64,000 bases of DNA, from contig JAFVHP010000034.1 in the NCBI GenBank assembly GCA_017474455.1, positions 62,001 to 126,000 of the forward strand, given 5' to 3'. Positions 17,012 to 26,353 of this stretch are shown in pieces. Under the pieces are notes generated by a model, which did not search any database, was not told the origin of the DNA, and worked only from the letters and a program-made list of their open reading frames with translations. Each line of letters opens with the position of its first letter. Position 1 is the first letter of the stretch. Origin of the DNA: Lachnospiraceae bacterium. Its GTDB lineage: Bacteria > Bacillota > Clostridia > Lachnospirales > Lachnospiraceae. The position numbers and the translations under genes are program-made.

Positions 17012-18349
17012 ATGGCCGGTAGAAAAAGACGTCCGGTTGTGGCGATCGTCGGCAGGCCGAATGTAGGCAAGTCGACTCTGTTCAACGCCATTGCCGGTGA
17101 AAGGATTTCAATAGTTGAGGATACGCCCGGAGTCACCAGAGACCGGATCTATGCGGACTGCTCGTGGCTGGCCTATTCTTTTACCCTGATCGACACGGGC
17201 GGTATAGAGCCGGAATCCAAAGATATCATTTTATCCAGTATGCGGGAACAGGCGCAGACTGCCATTGATACGGCAGATGTGATCATATTCCTGACGGATG
17301 TAAAGCAGGGGCCTGTGGATGCGGATTCCAAGGTCGCCTCTATGCTCAGAAAGAGCGGAAAGCCGATCGTACTGGCCGTAAATAAAGCTGATAATTACCA
17401 GAAAGACCTGCCTGACGTTTATGAATTCTACGCGCTCGGGCTGGGTGACCCCTTTCCGGTATCCGCATCGGGCAGGACCGGTATAGGTGATCTTCTGGAC
17501 GCTGTCGTTGCCAATTTTCCTGCGGAAGCTGTTGAAGAGAGCGACGATGATGAGATAAGGATCGCCATAGTCGGGAAACCGAATGTCGGCAAGAGTTCCA
17601 TGGTCAACGCCCTGGCGGGAGAGAACAGGGTCATCGTATCGGATATAGCCGGGACCACAAGAGATGCTGTCGATACCGTCGTAAAAAAGGACGGTAAGCT
17701 GTACAGGCTGATCGATACTGCCGGTCTCAGGAAAAAGAGCAAAGTCAGGGACCTGGAGTATTATATGTATGTCAGGAGCGTGGCTGCGATCGAGCGGTCC
17801 GACATAACGATGCTGGTCGTTGATGCCAGTGAAGGCATCACGGAACAGGACGCCAGGATCGCAGGCATCGCGCATGAACAGGGCAAGGCGGTCCTGATCG
17901 CCGTAAACAAATGGGACCTTGTCGAAAAAGACAACCATACAATGAATGAGTTCATCAGCAGGATACGGTCTGTCCTGTCATTCCTGTCCTATGCAGAGAT
18001 CATTTTTGTATCGGCCGCAACGAAGCAGCGGCTTGTAAAGCTGTATGACGAATTTGACCTGATCTATGCGAACCTGAACCTCAGGATCCAGACAGGCGTA
18101 CTGAACGAGATCATTTCCGAAGCGGCAATGATGCAGCAGCCTCCGCAGGATAAGGGAAGAATGCTCCGTATCCTCTACGCGACACAGGCTTCTGTATGCC
18201 CTCCGACGTTTGTTCTTTTTGTCAATTACAAGTACCTGATGCATTTCTCCTACCAGCGTTATCTGGAAAACCAGATACGCGCGGCTTTCGGCTTCAAGGG
18301 AACGCCGATCAGGTTTGTGATCAGGGAACGCAGTGAAGGGAAAAAATAA
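17012..18349 (+). CDS. der: Ribosome biogenesis GTPase Der (EngA)
   Basis: Der has two GTPase domains and acts in 50S assembly. Both are seen in the 445 residues: GRPNVGKSTLFN (about residue 14) with NKAD, and GKPNVGKSSMVN (about 188) with DTAGLRKK and NKWD. A C-terminal KH-like domain follows. It is the first gene of der-plsY-gpsA-tyrS. Confidence 0.97.
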   Translation: MAGRKRRPVVAIVGRPNVGKSTLFNAIAGERISIVEDTPGVTRDRIYADCSWLAYSFTLIDTGGIEPESKDIILSSMREQAQTAIDTADVIIFLTDVKQGPVDADSKVASMLRKSGKPIVLAVNKADNYQKDLPDVYEFYALGLGDPFPVSASGRTGIGDLLDAVVANFPAEAVEESDDDEIRIAIVGKPNVGKSSMVNALAGENRVIVSDIAGTTRDAVDTVVKKDGKLYRLIDTAGLRKKSKVRDLEYYMYVRSVAAIERSDITMLVVDASEGITEQDARIAGIAHEQGKAVLIAVNKWDLVEKDNHTMNEFISRIRSVLSFLSYAEIIFVSAATKQRLVKLYDEFDLIYANLNLRIQTGVLNEIISEAAMMQQPPQDKGRMLRILYATQASVCPPTFVLFVNYKYLMHFSYQRYLENQIRAAFGFKGTPIRFVIRERSEGKK

Positions 18350-18360
18350 CAGGTGATACT

Positions 18361-19032
18361 ATGACTGCAGGATTATTATGCCGCGCCGCGGCGTTGATCA
18401 TCGGTTATGCTTTCGGGCTGTTCCAGACGGCATATATCGTCGGCAAGGCCAAAGGTATCGATATAAGGAATTACGGAAGCGGCAATTCAGGTACTACAAA
18501 TGCCCTCAGGGTCATGGGCAGCAAGGCCGGCATCATCGTTTTCCTTGTGGATATGCTCAAGGGGATCCTGGCCATACTGACGGTACAGCTGATCCTGGGC
18601 AGGATAATGCCGGAACTCGTCTGGGTACTGAAAATGTACGCTTTTGCCGGCTGCGTCCTGGGGCATAATTATCCGTTCTACATGAGTTTCAGGGGCGGAA
18701 AAGGAGTTGCCGTAGCAGGCGGTTTCGCGATCGCGTATCATCCGCTCATGATCCCGTTTGCACTGGCGGCGTTTCTGGTCCCGTTTGCCGTGACCCATTT
18801 TGTTTCCCTCGGGTCACTGCTTCTGTATACCGTTTTGTTCATCTTTATTGCCGTCGGCGGCGCTGCGGGACTGTTTGCCCCGTCCACGCCGGCAAATATA
18901 GCCGAGATCCTGGTCATTTTCGGGATCTTCACGGTCATGGTATTTGTAAGGCACCGTACCAATATCCGTCGTCTTTTGAACGGAACAGAGAATAAAACAT
19001 ATTTAGTTAATAAAAAAGGATCGGGTAAGTAA
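18361..19032 (+). CDS. plsY: Glycerol-3-phosphate acyltransferase PlsY
   Basis: PlsY transfers the acyl group from acyl phosphate, the PlsX product, to glycerol 3-phosphate at the membrane. The 223 residues contain five to six hydrophobic segments and two conserved motifs, YGSGNSGTTNALR (about 37-49) and GHNYPFYMSFRGGKGVA (about 101-117). AGGTGA precedes the ATG. It lies 12 nt after der and 5 nt before gpsA, which supplies glycerol 3-phosphate. Confidence 0.95.
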   Translation: MTAGLLCRAAALIIGYAFGLFQTAYIVGKAKGIDIRNYGSGNSGTTNALRVMGSKAGIIVFLVDMLKGILAILTVQLILGRIMPELVWVLKMYAFAGCVLGHNYPFYMSFRGGKGVAVAGGFAIAYHPLMIPFALAAFLVPFAVTHFVSLGSLLLYTVLFIFIAVGGAAGLFAPSTPANIAEILVIFGIFTVMVFVRHRTNIRRLLNGTENKTYLVNKKGSGK

Positions 19033-19037
19033 TAGAA

Positions 19038-20066
19038 ATGGCCAGGACAGGTATTATCGGAGCCGGAAGCTGGGCCTGCGGGCTGGCATATGTACTCCTT
19101 GGCAACGGACATGAAGTAACGATGTGGTCCGCCGTCGCAAAAGAAGTTGAGATGCTGAAGGAATACTCCGAACAGAAAGAAAAACTGCCGGGAGTTATCC
19201 TTAAGGGGAGTTTCAATGTGACCGGCGATCTGGCGGAAGCTGTCAGCGACAAGGATCTGATCGTGATGGCTGTCCCTTCTTTATATGTCAGGGAAACAGC
19301 CAGGAAAATGCAGCCTTTGTGCCGGTACGGTCAGCTGATCGTTTCTGTCGCCAAGGGCATTGAGGATGACTCACTGCTTCTTTTGTCCGATGTGATCCGG
19401 CAGGAACTGCCTTCATCCAGGATCGTCGTCCTCTCGGGGCCCACCCATGCCGAAGAAGTCGGGAAAGGCCTTCCCACAGCGATCGTGGCCGGATCAGTCA
19501 ATGAAGAGGACTCCAGATACGTCCAGGACGTATTCATGAATGAAGTGTTCCGTGTCTATACTTCGTCGGACATAACCGGTATGCAGACCGGCGGAGCGCT
19601 GAAGAACGTCGTGGCGCTGGCTGCGGGATGCGCCGACGGTCTGGGTTACGGGGATAATACGAAAGCCGCCCTTATCACAAGGGGCATGAATGAGATCACC
19701 AGGCTGGGCTGTGCCATGGGAGGAAGACCGGAAACCTTTGCCGGACTGACAGGGATAGGAGACCTTATCGTCACCTGCGCTTCCATGCACTCACGTAACC
19801 GCAGGGCAGGCATATTGATCGGCCGGGGATATACCGCCGAAGATGCCATGAAAGAAGTATCACAGGTCGTGGAAGGCGTTTATTCTGCCAGGGCCGCCTA
19901 TGACCTTTCACAGAAATACCAGATCGAAATGCCGATCGTTAATGAAGTCTATCAGGTACTGTTCGAGGGCAAGGCGCCTGCCGAAGCGGTCAGGAACCTT
20001 ATGATGCGTGATAAAAAGGATGAAAACGGAGGAACGGAAAGTGGAAAAATCAATGACGATCTTTGA
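19038..20066 (+). CDS. gpsA: Glycerol-3-phosphate dehydrogenase [NAD(P)+]
   Basis: GpsA reduces dihydroxyacetone phosphate to glycerol 3-phosphate for phospholipid synthesis. The 342 residues have the family's GPTHAEEV, LKNVVALAAGCADGLGYGDN and TFAGLTGIGDLIVTC segments. The N-terminal dinucleotide loop reads GAGSWACGLA; the third glycine of GxGxxG, nearly always present, is alanine. All other family motifs look intact. The 3' end overlaps the chosen tyrS start by 26 nt. Confidence 0.95.
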   Translation: MARTGIIGAGSWACGLAYVLLGNGHEVTMWSAVAKEVEMLKEYSEQKEKLPGVILKGSFNVTGDLAEAVSDKDLIVMAVPSLYVRETARKMQPLCRYGQLIVSVAKGIEDDSLLLLSDVIRQELPSSRIVVLSGPTHAEEVGKGLPTAIVAGSVNEEDSRYVQDVFMNEVFRVYTSSDITGMQTGGALKNVVALAAGCADGLGYGDNTKAALITRGMNEITRLGCAMGGRPETFAGLTGIGDLIVTCASMHSRNRRAGILIGRGYTAEDAMKEVSQVVEGVYSARAAYDLSQKYQIEMPIVNEVYQVLFEGKAPAEAVRNLMMRDKKDENGGTESGKINDDL

Positions 20067-21297
20067 TGAACTGATGGCCAGGGGACTGCTGGCACAGTTT
20101 ACCGATGAGGAAGAAATAAAAGAGCTTATCAATGCCGGAAAAGCAGTGTTTTATATCGGTTTCGATCCGACCGCGGATTCCCTTCATGTCGGCCATTTTA
20201 TGGCCTTATGCCTGATGAAAAGGCTGCAGGAAGCCGGGAACAAGCCGATCGCCCTTGTCGGCGGCGGAACGGGCATGATCGGCGATCCTTCGGGCAGGAC
20301 GGACATGCGCAGCATGATGACTGTCGAGACCATCGACCACAACGGTGAATGCTTCCGCCGGCAGATGTCCCGGTTCATCGATTTCGGCGATGGCGAGCCT
20401 TCCGCCTCCAGCGCGATCATGGTCAACAACGCCGACTGGTTAAGGGATCTGAATTATATCGAGTTCATCAGGGATATCGGTTCCTATTTCTCTGTCAACA
20501 CCATGCTCAGGGCCGAATGCTATAAACAGCGTCTGGAAAGAGGCCTCAGCTTCCTTGAGTTCAACTATATGATCATGCAGAGTTACGATTTCCTGCAGTT
20601 ATATGAACGTTACGGCTGCAACATGCAGTTCGGCGGCGATGACCAGTGGAGCAATATGCTGGGCGGCACTGAGCTTATCCGCAAAAGACTCGGCAAGGAC
20701 GCCTATGCCATGACCAACGTACTGCTGCTCAATTCCGAAGGCAAGAAGATGGGCAAAACGGCAAAAGGTGCCGTATGGCTCGACCCGGATAAGACTTCAC
20801 CCTATGATTTCTACCAGTACTGGAGAAACGTCGGCGACGCCGATGTGGTAAAGTGTCTCCGCTACCTGACTTTCCTTCCCCTTGCCCAGATCGACGAGAT
20901 GAGCGGATGGCAGGATGAGAGGATCAATGAGGCAAAGAGTATTCTCGCTTATGAACTTACATCACTCGTCCATGGCGAAGACGAAGCAAAAAAGGCGGAA
21001 GCAGGCGCCAAAGTCCTCTTCTCCGGCGGCGAGATCTCAAAAGACGCCGCTCCGGAAGCCGTCATCAGCGACGGCGACCTCAGTGAAGATGGTACGATGG
21101 ATATTCTTGCCTGCCTTGTAAAGAGCGGCCTTAGCACATCCAGGTCCGATGCCAGAAGAAACGTTACGGACGGCGGTGTGAGCGTGGACGGTGAAAAGAT
21201 CACGGATATCGCCAGGGCCTTTACCAAAGACCAGCTGGCCGAGGGTATCCTCATTAAGCGCGGCAAAAAGAATTACAAAAAACTGATCCTGAAATAA
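20041..21297 (+). CDS. tyrS: Tyrosyl-tRNA synthetase
   Basis: TyrS charges tRNA-Tyr. It shows the class I motifs HVGH (residues 49-52) and KMGKT (about 233-237), DDQWSNM in the middle and a C-terminal S4 RNA-binding domain (SGLSTSRSDARRNVTDGGVSVDGEK). The longest frame begins at 20008, but GGAGG at 20028-20032 lies 8 nt before GTG 20041, giving 418 residues, the usual size. ATG 20053 would be 20 nt from that site. No T-box leader is present; the gene is last in its operon. Confidence 0.95.
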   Translation: MEKSMTIFDELMARGLLAQFTDEEEIKELINAGKAVFYIGFDPTADSLHVGHFMALCLMKRLQEAGNKPIALVGGGTGMIGDPSGRTDMRSMMTVETIDHNGECFRRQMSRFIDFGDGEPSASSAIMVNNADWLRDLNYIEFIRDIGSYFSVNTMLRAECYKQRLERGLSFLEFNYMIMQSYDFLQLYERYGCNMQFGGDDQWSNMLGGTELIRKRLGKDAYAMTNVLLLNSEGKKMGKTAKGAVWLDPDKTSPYDFYQYWRNVGDADVVKCLRYLTFLPLAQIDEMSGWQDERINEAKSILAYELTSLVHGEDEAKKAEAGAKVLFSGGEISKDAAPEAVISDGDLSEDGTMDILACLVKSGLSTSRSDARRNVTDGGVSVDGEKITDIARAFTKDQLAEGILIKRGKKNYKKLILK

Positions 21298-21314
21298 TGA
21301 TCCTGATGTAAAAC

Positions 21315-21346
21315 AAGAGCCTGTACGTTTACGTACAGGCTCTTTC
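21315..21346. terminator. Strong bidirectional terminator between tyrS and a convergent lipoprotein gene
   Basis: A perfect 13-bp stem (21315-21327 with 21332-21344) around TTTA, flanked by A and T runs. It can end both tyrS and the minus-strand gene at 21371. Confidence 0.9.
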
Positions 21347-21370
21347 ATAATGTTCTTTTTTCTTCCGGAA

Positions 21371-21847
21371 CTACTGAATCTTTGCTGCCCGGCGAAGCGC
21401 CGAAGCCATGAGGGAAAGGGCAGAGGACGCTGCATCCAGTTCGGGAAGGGCGGTATCAAATGCCGCCTGGTCAAAAGCTTCTTCACCGAACGCACGGTGC
21501 AGACTGCCGACAGCATTTTCAATATGCGAACGGTACTCCGCAGCGTAATCCGAAAAATCATCAAATCCATCCGGCGCCTTCAGCGCACAGAGCGCATCCG
21601 CATCGGAGAGCATTTTGTCGGCAGTATTCAAAAGGACAGCTTCCGCATTCGGGTCAGCGGTGTCAATGGATGCGATCGTTTCATTATATGCTTCATAGCG
21701 GTCAAAGAAGGCGCTGACATCACTGTGAAAATCCCCGAGTTCTTTTGCCCTCTGGCCCGAACAGGCTGTCAGGGCAGGGATCAGGAGGATGAGCATGAGC
21801 AGATAAGCTGTTAAGCTTCCCGGCTTGCGGGTGCGGATCGTTTTCAT
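21371..21847 (-). CDS. Predicted lipoprotein of unknown function
   Basis: The 158-residue protein has a basic N terminus, a hydrophobic stretch (about residues 12-27) and a lipobox ALTACS with the lipidated cysteine at about residue 29. The mature part is acidic and Ala-rich, predicted helical, without a recognised domain. An AAAGGAAAA site precedes the ATG and a promoter is visible. A 154-residue frame on the opposite strand lacks such signals and is a shadow. No function can be assigned; a small envelope protein is likely. Confidence 0.8.
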   Translation of the reverse strand: MKTIRTRKPGSLTAYLLMLILLIPALTACSGQRAKELGDFHSDVSAFFDRYEAYNETIASIDTADPNAEAVLLNTADKMLSDADALCALKAPDGFDDFSDYAAEYRSHIENAVGSLHRAFGEEAFDQAAFDTALPELDAASSALSLMASALRRAAKIQ

Positions 21848-21868
21848 ATCGGTTTTCCTTTCCGCACC

Positions 21869-21897
21869 AGTATAGCAAAGGCGTATGGAAAAGTCAT
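21869..21897 (-). promoter_or_regulatory. Promoter of the lipoprotein gene
   Basis: On the minus strand, ATGACT (21892-21897), 17 bp, TATACT (21869-21874), about 20 nt before the start codon region. The -10 is 5 of 6. Confidence 0.55.
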
Positions 21898-21914
21898 TTC
21901 GGATATGATAAAAT
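21886..21914 (+). promoter_or_regulatory. Promoter of ruvAB, extended -10
   Basis: TGGAAA (21886-21891), 17 bp, TAAAAT (21909-21914) preceded by TG at 21906-21907. It overlaps the divergent lipoprotein promoter. Confidence 0.5.
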
Positions 21915-21947
21915 TGTCAAAATTGTCTTTAAGAAAAGGAACCAGTC

Positions 21948-22547
21948 ATGTTCGCATTTCTGTACGGAACGATCGATGAAGTCCAGGAAGGCAGCGTTGT
22001 AGTCAACTGCAACGGGATAGGCTTCAACGTCTCGGTATCCAATGAGACGGCTTCCAGACTGTCCATGCTTTCTTCATCAGACTATGTAAAGATCTATACA
22101 TATACACAGGTCAGGGAAGACCAGTTTTCACTCTACGGCTTTTTGTCCCGGGAGGAACTCCGGCTTTACAGGCAGCTGATCACCGTCAGCGGTCTCGGTC
22201 CCAAGAGCGGGCTTTCCCTTTTGTCTGCCATGCCTGTGGATGACCTGAGATTTGCTATAATTGCCGGGGATACCGCTTCCATATCCAAAGCTCCGGGAAT
22301 AGGAAAAAAGACTGCTGAAAGGATCGTTGTCGAATTAAGGGACAAGCTTTCTCGCAGCAATGATTTTGCCCTTCCCGGCGAAGCCTTTGAAGGACCTGCA
22401 GACAGCGCTGATTCGGATGCGGTGGAAGCCCTCTGCGCTCTGGGTTATTCCCGGATGGATGCCAGAAGGGCGGTTTCCAAAGCCGCTGGTGAAGGGGCAG
22501 CGGATACGGAAAGTATCCTGAAAGCCTCCCTGAAATATCTCTATTAA
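21948..22547 (+). CDS. ruvA: Holliday junction branch migration protein RuvA
   Basis: RuvA binds four-way junctions and recruits RuvB. The 199 residues have the N-terminal OB domain (MFAFLYGTIDEV, GIGFNVSVS), the helix-hairpin-helix segments (LITVSGLGPKSGLSLLS, ISKAPGIGKKTAERIVVELRDK) and a C-terminal UBA-like domain (DAVEALCALGYSRMDARRAV). AAGGA precedes the ATG by 7 nt. ruvB follows directly. Confidence 0.96.
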   Translation: MFAFLYGTIDEVQEGSVVVNCNGIGFNVSVSNETASRLSMLSSSDYVKIYTYTQVREDQFSLYGFLSREELRLYRQLITVSGLGPKSGLSLLSAMPVDDLRFAIIAGDTASISKAPGIGKKTAERIVVELRDKLSRSNDFALPGEAFEGPADSADSDAVEALCALGYSRMDARRAVSKAAGEGAADTESILKASLKYLY

Positions 22548-22564
22548 ACCGGTAGGATCAAACG

Positions 22565-23581
22565 ATGCCAATGGAACACAGACTGATCGAAACAAATTTC
22601 ACAAATGAAGATAAGGCGATCGAAGGTTCGCTCCGTCCTTCTTCACTTTCCGAATATATAGGCCAGGAAAAGATCAAGGACGCCGTCTCGATCTCCATAG
22701 AAGCCGCCCTGAAAAGAGGAGAGCCGCTGGACCACGTGCTTCTTTACGGCCCGCCGGGACTCGGCAAGACCACGCTTTCCTGCATCATCGCCAATGAAAT
22801 GGGCGTAGGCATCCGCATCACCAGCGGACCCGCCATAGAAAAACCCGGTGAGATGGCCGCGATCCTGAACGGGCTCAAGGAAGGGGATGTCCTGTTCATC
22901 GATGAGATCCACCGCCTCAACAAGCAGGTGGAAGAGGTCCTGTATCCGGCAATGGAAGACTTCGCGATCGATATCCTGATCGGCAAGGGACAGGCCGCCA
23001 AATCCATCCGGCTGGACCTGCCGCATTTTACACTTATCGGCGCAACGACCAGGGCCGGTCTTTTATCCGCGCCGCTGAGGGACCGGTTCGGTATGATCTA
23101 CAGGCTTGAATACTATAACCAGGCAGAGCTGAAGACCATTATCCAGAAATCGGCGGATATCCTGCAGGTAAAGGTGGATGAGGAAGGCGCCGCGGAAATG
23201 GCCAAGCGAAGCCGCGGGACTCCCAGACTGGCCAACAGGATGCTGAAAAGGGTCAGGGATTTTGCCGAAGTCCGTTATAACGGTATCATTACAAAGGAAG
23301 TGGCCATGACAGCCCTTAATATGATGGAAGTGGATGAGATGGGCCTTGACCGCTCAGACAAGAATTTCCTTCTGAACCTTATCGGGAAGTTCTCGGGGGG
23401 TCCTGCCGGACTAGACACGCTGGCTGCTGCCAGCGGCGAAGACGCCGGCACGCTTGAAGAAGTGATCGAACCTTATCTTCTCCAGAACGGTTTCATCAAC
23501 CGGACTCCCCGCGGAAGGGTCGCCACCCCTTTGGCATACAGGCATTTGGGGCTTGAAATACCCGAGGATGCCGGTCTATAA
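22565..23581 (+). CDS. ruvB: Holliday junction branch migration helicase RuvB
   Basis: RuvB is the hexameric AAA+ motor for branch migration. The 338 residues contain [15 protein letters not shown], Walker [10 protein letters not shown] (about 61-69), Walker [10 protein letters not shown], sensor [18 protein letters not shown] and a C-terminal winged helix ending RTPRGRVAT. It lies 17 nt after ruvA. Confidence 0.97.
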   Translation: MPMEHRLIETNFTNEDKAIEGSLRPSSLSEYIGQEKIKDAVSISIEAALKRGEPLDHVLLYGPPGLGKTTLSCIIANEMGVGIRITSGPAIEKPGEMAAILNGLKEGDVLFIDEIHRLNKQVEEVLYPAMEDFAIDILIGKGQAAKSIRLDLPHFTLIGATTRAGLLSAPLRDRFGMIYRLEYYNQAELKTIIQKSADILQVKVDEEGAAEMAKRSRGTPRLANRMLKRVRDFAEVRYNGIITKEVAMTALNMMEVDEMGLDRSDKNFLLNLIGKFSGGPAGLDTLAAASGEDAGTLEEVIEPYLLQNGFINRTPRGRVATPLAYRHLGLEIPEDAGL

Positions 23582-23615
23582 TTCTGCTTAGTACAGCAAA
23601 CTGGAGGAAACTTTA

Positions 23616-24038
23616 ATGGCCGGAAAGATCGATGCCGAAGTTGTGATCGGCGGAAAAGTATATACACTGAGCGGATATGAGAGTGAAGAATATCTGCAGA
23701 AAGTGGCATCCTACCTGAATGCCAAACTTTCCGAACTGGAATCGGATGAAGGCTATAAGAGGCTTCCGGCAGATCTCCAGTCTGTTTTGATGCAGATCAA
23801 TCTTGCTGATGACTATTTCAAGCTTCAAAAGCAGGTCTCGCTTTTAAAGGAGCAGTCACGGGCGAAGGAAAAAGACCTCTATGATATCAAGCATGAGCTT
23901 GTTTCCGCCCAGATCAAGCTCGAGAAGTCCGAAAAGAGCCTGAAACAGGCATTGGAAGACAACAACGAGAATGCCCGAAAGCTTATACGGCTCGAGACCG
24001 AACTGCAGTCCCTTAAGGGCGGCAGCAAGACGGAATAA
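23616..24038 (+). CDS. zapA: Cell division protein ZapA
   Basis: ZapA binds FtsZ and bundles protofilaments. The 140 residues show the N-terminal ZapA domain (VVIGGKVYTLSGYESEEYLQKVA) and a long C-terminal coiled coil (about 70-135), longer than the 85-110 residues of many ZapA proteins but common in Clostridia. GGAGG precedes the ATG. A terminator follows. Confidence 0.88.
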   Translation: MAGKIDAEVVIGGKVYTLSGYESEEYLQKVASYLNAKLSELESDEGYKRLPADLQSVLMQINLADDYFKLQKQVSLLKEQSRAKEKDLYDIKHELVSAQIKLEKSEKSLKQALEDNNENARKLIRLETELQSLKGGSKTE

Positions 24039-24058
24039 GGATCACGGACCTGAGTCAG

Positions 24059-24085
24059 AGGCTGCCTGAATGGCAGCCTTTATTT
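24059..24085 (+). terminator. Intrinsic terminator after zapA
   Basis: AGGCTGCC (24059-24066), a 5-nt loop and GGCAGCCT (24072-24079), then TTATTTAT. The ATG at 24070, the first in the following frame, is in the loop and so is an unlikely start. Confidence 0.8.
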
Positions 24086-24123
24086 ATATTCATGTTGATT
24101 CCCTGATCAAAAAGGATGGACAG

Positions 24124-26352
24124 ATGACCGCAGCAGAATATCATGGCAGTCTTGAAAAGGCTGATACAGATATAAGGAAAATGGAAGTACTCGCGCCGGC
24201 CGGGAGCAGAGATGCCTTTATCGGCGCTGTAAACGCCGGTGCCGATGCCGTCTATCTCGGAGGCTCCAGATACGGGGCCCGTGCCTATGCGGAGAATTTC
24301 GGACAGGACGAACTTGTCAGGACGATCAAAGACGCGCATATCCTTGGACGACGGGTATATCTGACCGTCAACACACTTACCAGGAATGACGAGCTGGATG
24401 AACTCGAAAGCTTTCTGGCTCCTTACGCCGAAGCAGGGCTTGACGGTGTGATCGTCCAGGACCTGGGCGTACTGGAAACGATCCACAGGCTGTTCCCCCG
24501 GATAGGCCTCCATGCCAGTACACAGATGTCAGTGACCGGCCGCGAAGCCGTACGTTTTCTGAAAGCCATGGGCTGCAGCCGGATCGTTCCCGCAAGGGAG
24601 CTGAGCCTTAAAGAGATCAAAGAACTTTCGGCGGAAGGGCTGGAGATAGAGTGCTTCGCCCATGGAGCCATGTGCTATTCCTATTCAGGCAGATGCCTTT
24701 TCTCAAGCTTTCTCGGCGGCAGGAGCGGCAACCGCGGACGCTGTGCGGGAACATGCAGGCTTCCGTATACCGTCTGCGATGAAGATAAAAATCCTGTACC
24801 CGGCGCGCCGCCGTACCCCCTGTCAATGAAAGACTTAAATGTCCTTCAGATCCTTCCGCAGCTCTATGATGCCGGGATCACTTCTCTGAAGATCGAAGGC
24901 AGAATGAAAAAAGCCGAGTATGCCGCCGGCGTCAGCGCGATATACAGGAAATATACCGACAGGCTGTATGAATGGATCCGGACCGGCAGAAAAAACGGAT
25001 GGCAGGTCGACAGCGATGATCTTAAGTCGCTCCAGTCGCTGTATATCCGCAGTTCGGTTTCCGACGGATATTATAACAGACAGAACGGGAGAGAACTCAT
25101 AACGCCTGATAAGCCGGGTTATCTCGGCTCGAACGATGAACAGCTGGACATGCTCCGGAGAACATACCTGCAGGGCCTTAAGCCTGTTGAGATAACGGCA
25201 CAGCTGACTGTAATGGCGGGAGAGCCTCTGAAGCTTTCCGTCCCGGGCAGAGGGACTTTTACCGGCGATATTGTTGAAAAAGCAAAAACAGCTCCGGCCA
25301 GGGAAGAGCAGATCATATCTAAAATGACCCAGAAGGGAGATTCCCCCGTCGTCCTGCACAAAGTAGATGTTATTACCGATAACGATTCATTTATCGCGGT
25401 AAGTTCCCTGAAGGAACTCAGAAGGAAAGCCCTGTCCGCGATAGAAGGACAGATCCTTCAGGAATACGCTTCGGGCCGTCAAAAGACGGCATCCGGCCAG
25501 GACCTTATGCCGCAGGTGTTCCGGTGCCGGCCTTATTCCGGAAGAAGGCTCCTTATTGCCGTCAGTACAAAAGAGCAGCTTGCAGCCTGCATGGACCAGG
25601 AAGACTGTGACATAATACTGCCGCCGTGGCTTTTGGAAGACGAACTGCCGGGCTGCAGTGTCTATCTGTCTTTTCCCGAAATATTGAGAGCCCACAACCG
25701 GACGTTTGCAGAGAGGTTCTTAAGCCTTGCAGACTCATGCGATATCAAAGGTGTGCTTGCCAAAAACCCGGAAACTCTGATGTTTCTGCACGAGCACGGA
25801 TATACCGGTGAGATCATCTCTGATTCTTCACTGTATATATGGAACCGTGCGGCAAGGGATCTTATGGTCCGCATGACCAGTGCCTGTGTTACGGACCTGG
25901 AACTTTCCTTCAGGGAGCTGGAGGCATTATGGCCTGCGGATATGGCTGGCCGCCTGATCGTTCCGGTCTATCAGAGAGCGCCTCTTATGATCTCGGCCGG
26001 CTGCGTCCGGAAAACCGCCCTCAGGTGCGCTCCTTCCGGAACAGGCTATGGTTTTTATTATTTAAAGGACCGTATGGACGGGGAGTTCCCTGTTCTGTAT
26101 ACATGCGGCAGCGACCGGTCACTCTGTCAGAATATCGTTTTTAACAGCGTTCCGACATCGCTCCATAATATCATCTCCTGGAAGCCATGTTCCGACGCGG
26201 CGTCGTGGCTTATCTCCTTTACCGTTGAGACCGCGGACGAAGCTGCCGGGATCATCCGCTTTTACAGATCCCTGTCTGAAGGCAAAAGCGTCAAAGGAAG
26301 TATACCGGCTGCCGGATTTACCTACGGGCATGCGCGGAAGGGAGCGGAATAG
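24124..26352 (+). CDS. U32 family peptidase-like protein with C-terminal DUF3656-like region
   Basis: U32 proteins include RlhA and TrhP, which work in hydroxylation of 23S rRNA or of tRNA wobble uridine; older members were called collagenases. From this start there are 742 residues. The N-terminal half begins MEVLAPAGSRDAFIGAVNAGADAVYLGG (about 20-47) and has the cysteine-rich segment with Cys 177, 184, 191, 207, 211 and 218, likely iron-sulfur ligands. The C-terminal 350 residues are the extension seen in the long Firmicutes form. ATG 24070 is in a terminator loop; ATG 24124 has AAAGGAT upstream. Which substrate it uses cannot be told. Confidence 0.88.
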   Translation: MTAAEYHGSLEKADTDIRKMEVLAPAGSRDAFIGAVNAGADAVYLGGSRYGARAYAENFGQDELVRTIKDAHILGRRVYLTVNTLTRNDELDELESFLAPYAEAGLDGVIVQDLGVLETIHRLFPRIGLHASTQMSVTGREAVRFLKAMGCSRIVPARELSLKEIKELSAEGLEIECFAHGAMCYSYSGRCLFSSFLGGRSGNRGRCAGTCRLPYTVCDEDKNPVPGAPPYPLSMKDLNVLQILPQLYDAGITSLKIEGRMKKAEYAAGVSAIYRKYTDRLYEWIRTGRKNGWQVDSDDLKSLQSLYIRSSVSDGYYNRQNGRELITPDKPGYLGSNDEQLDMLRRTYLQGLKPVEITAQLTVMAGEPLKLSVPGRGTFTGDIVEKAKTAPAREEQIISKMTQKGDSPVVLHKVDVITDNDSFIAVSSLKELRRKALSAIEGQILQEYASGRQKTASGQDLMPQVFRCRPYSGRRLLIAVSTKEQLAACMDQEDCDIILPPWLLEDELPGCSVYLSFPEILRAHNRTFAERFLSLADSCDIKGVLAKNPETLMFLHEHGYTGEIISDSSLYIWNRAARDLMVRMTSACVTDLELSFRELEALWPADMAGRLIVPVYQRAPLMISAGCVRKTALRCAPSGTGYGFYYLKDRMDGEFPVLYTCGSDRSLCQNIVFNSVPTSLHNIISWKPCSDAASWLISFTVETADEAAGIIRFYRSLSEGKSVKGSIPAAGFTYGHARKGAE

Positions 26353-26353
26353 C

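Noticed and set aside
20001-20041. T-box leader before tyrS
   Set aside because: tyrS overlaps gpsA and no leader region exists.
21350-21814. 154-codon + strand ORF opposite the lipoprotein
   Set aside because: Begins in the terminator T run, lacks a ribosome site; the minus strand has a lipobox, promoter and ribosome site.
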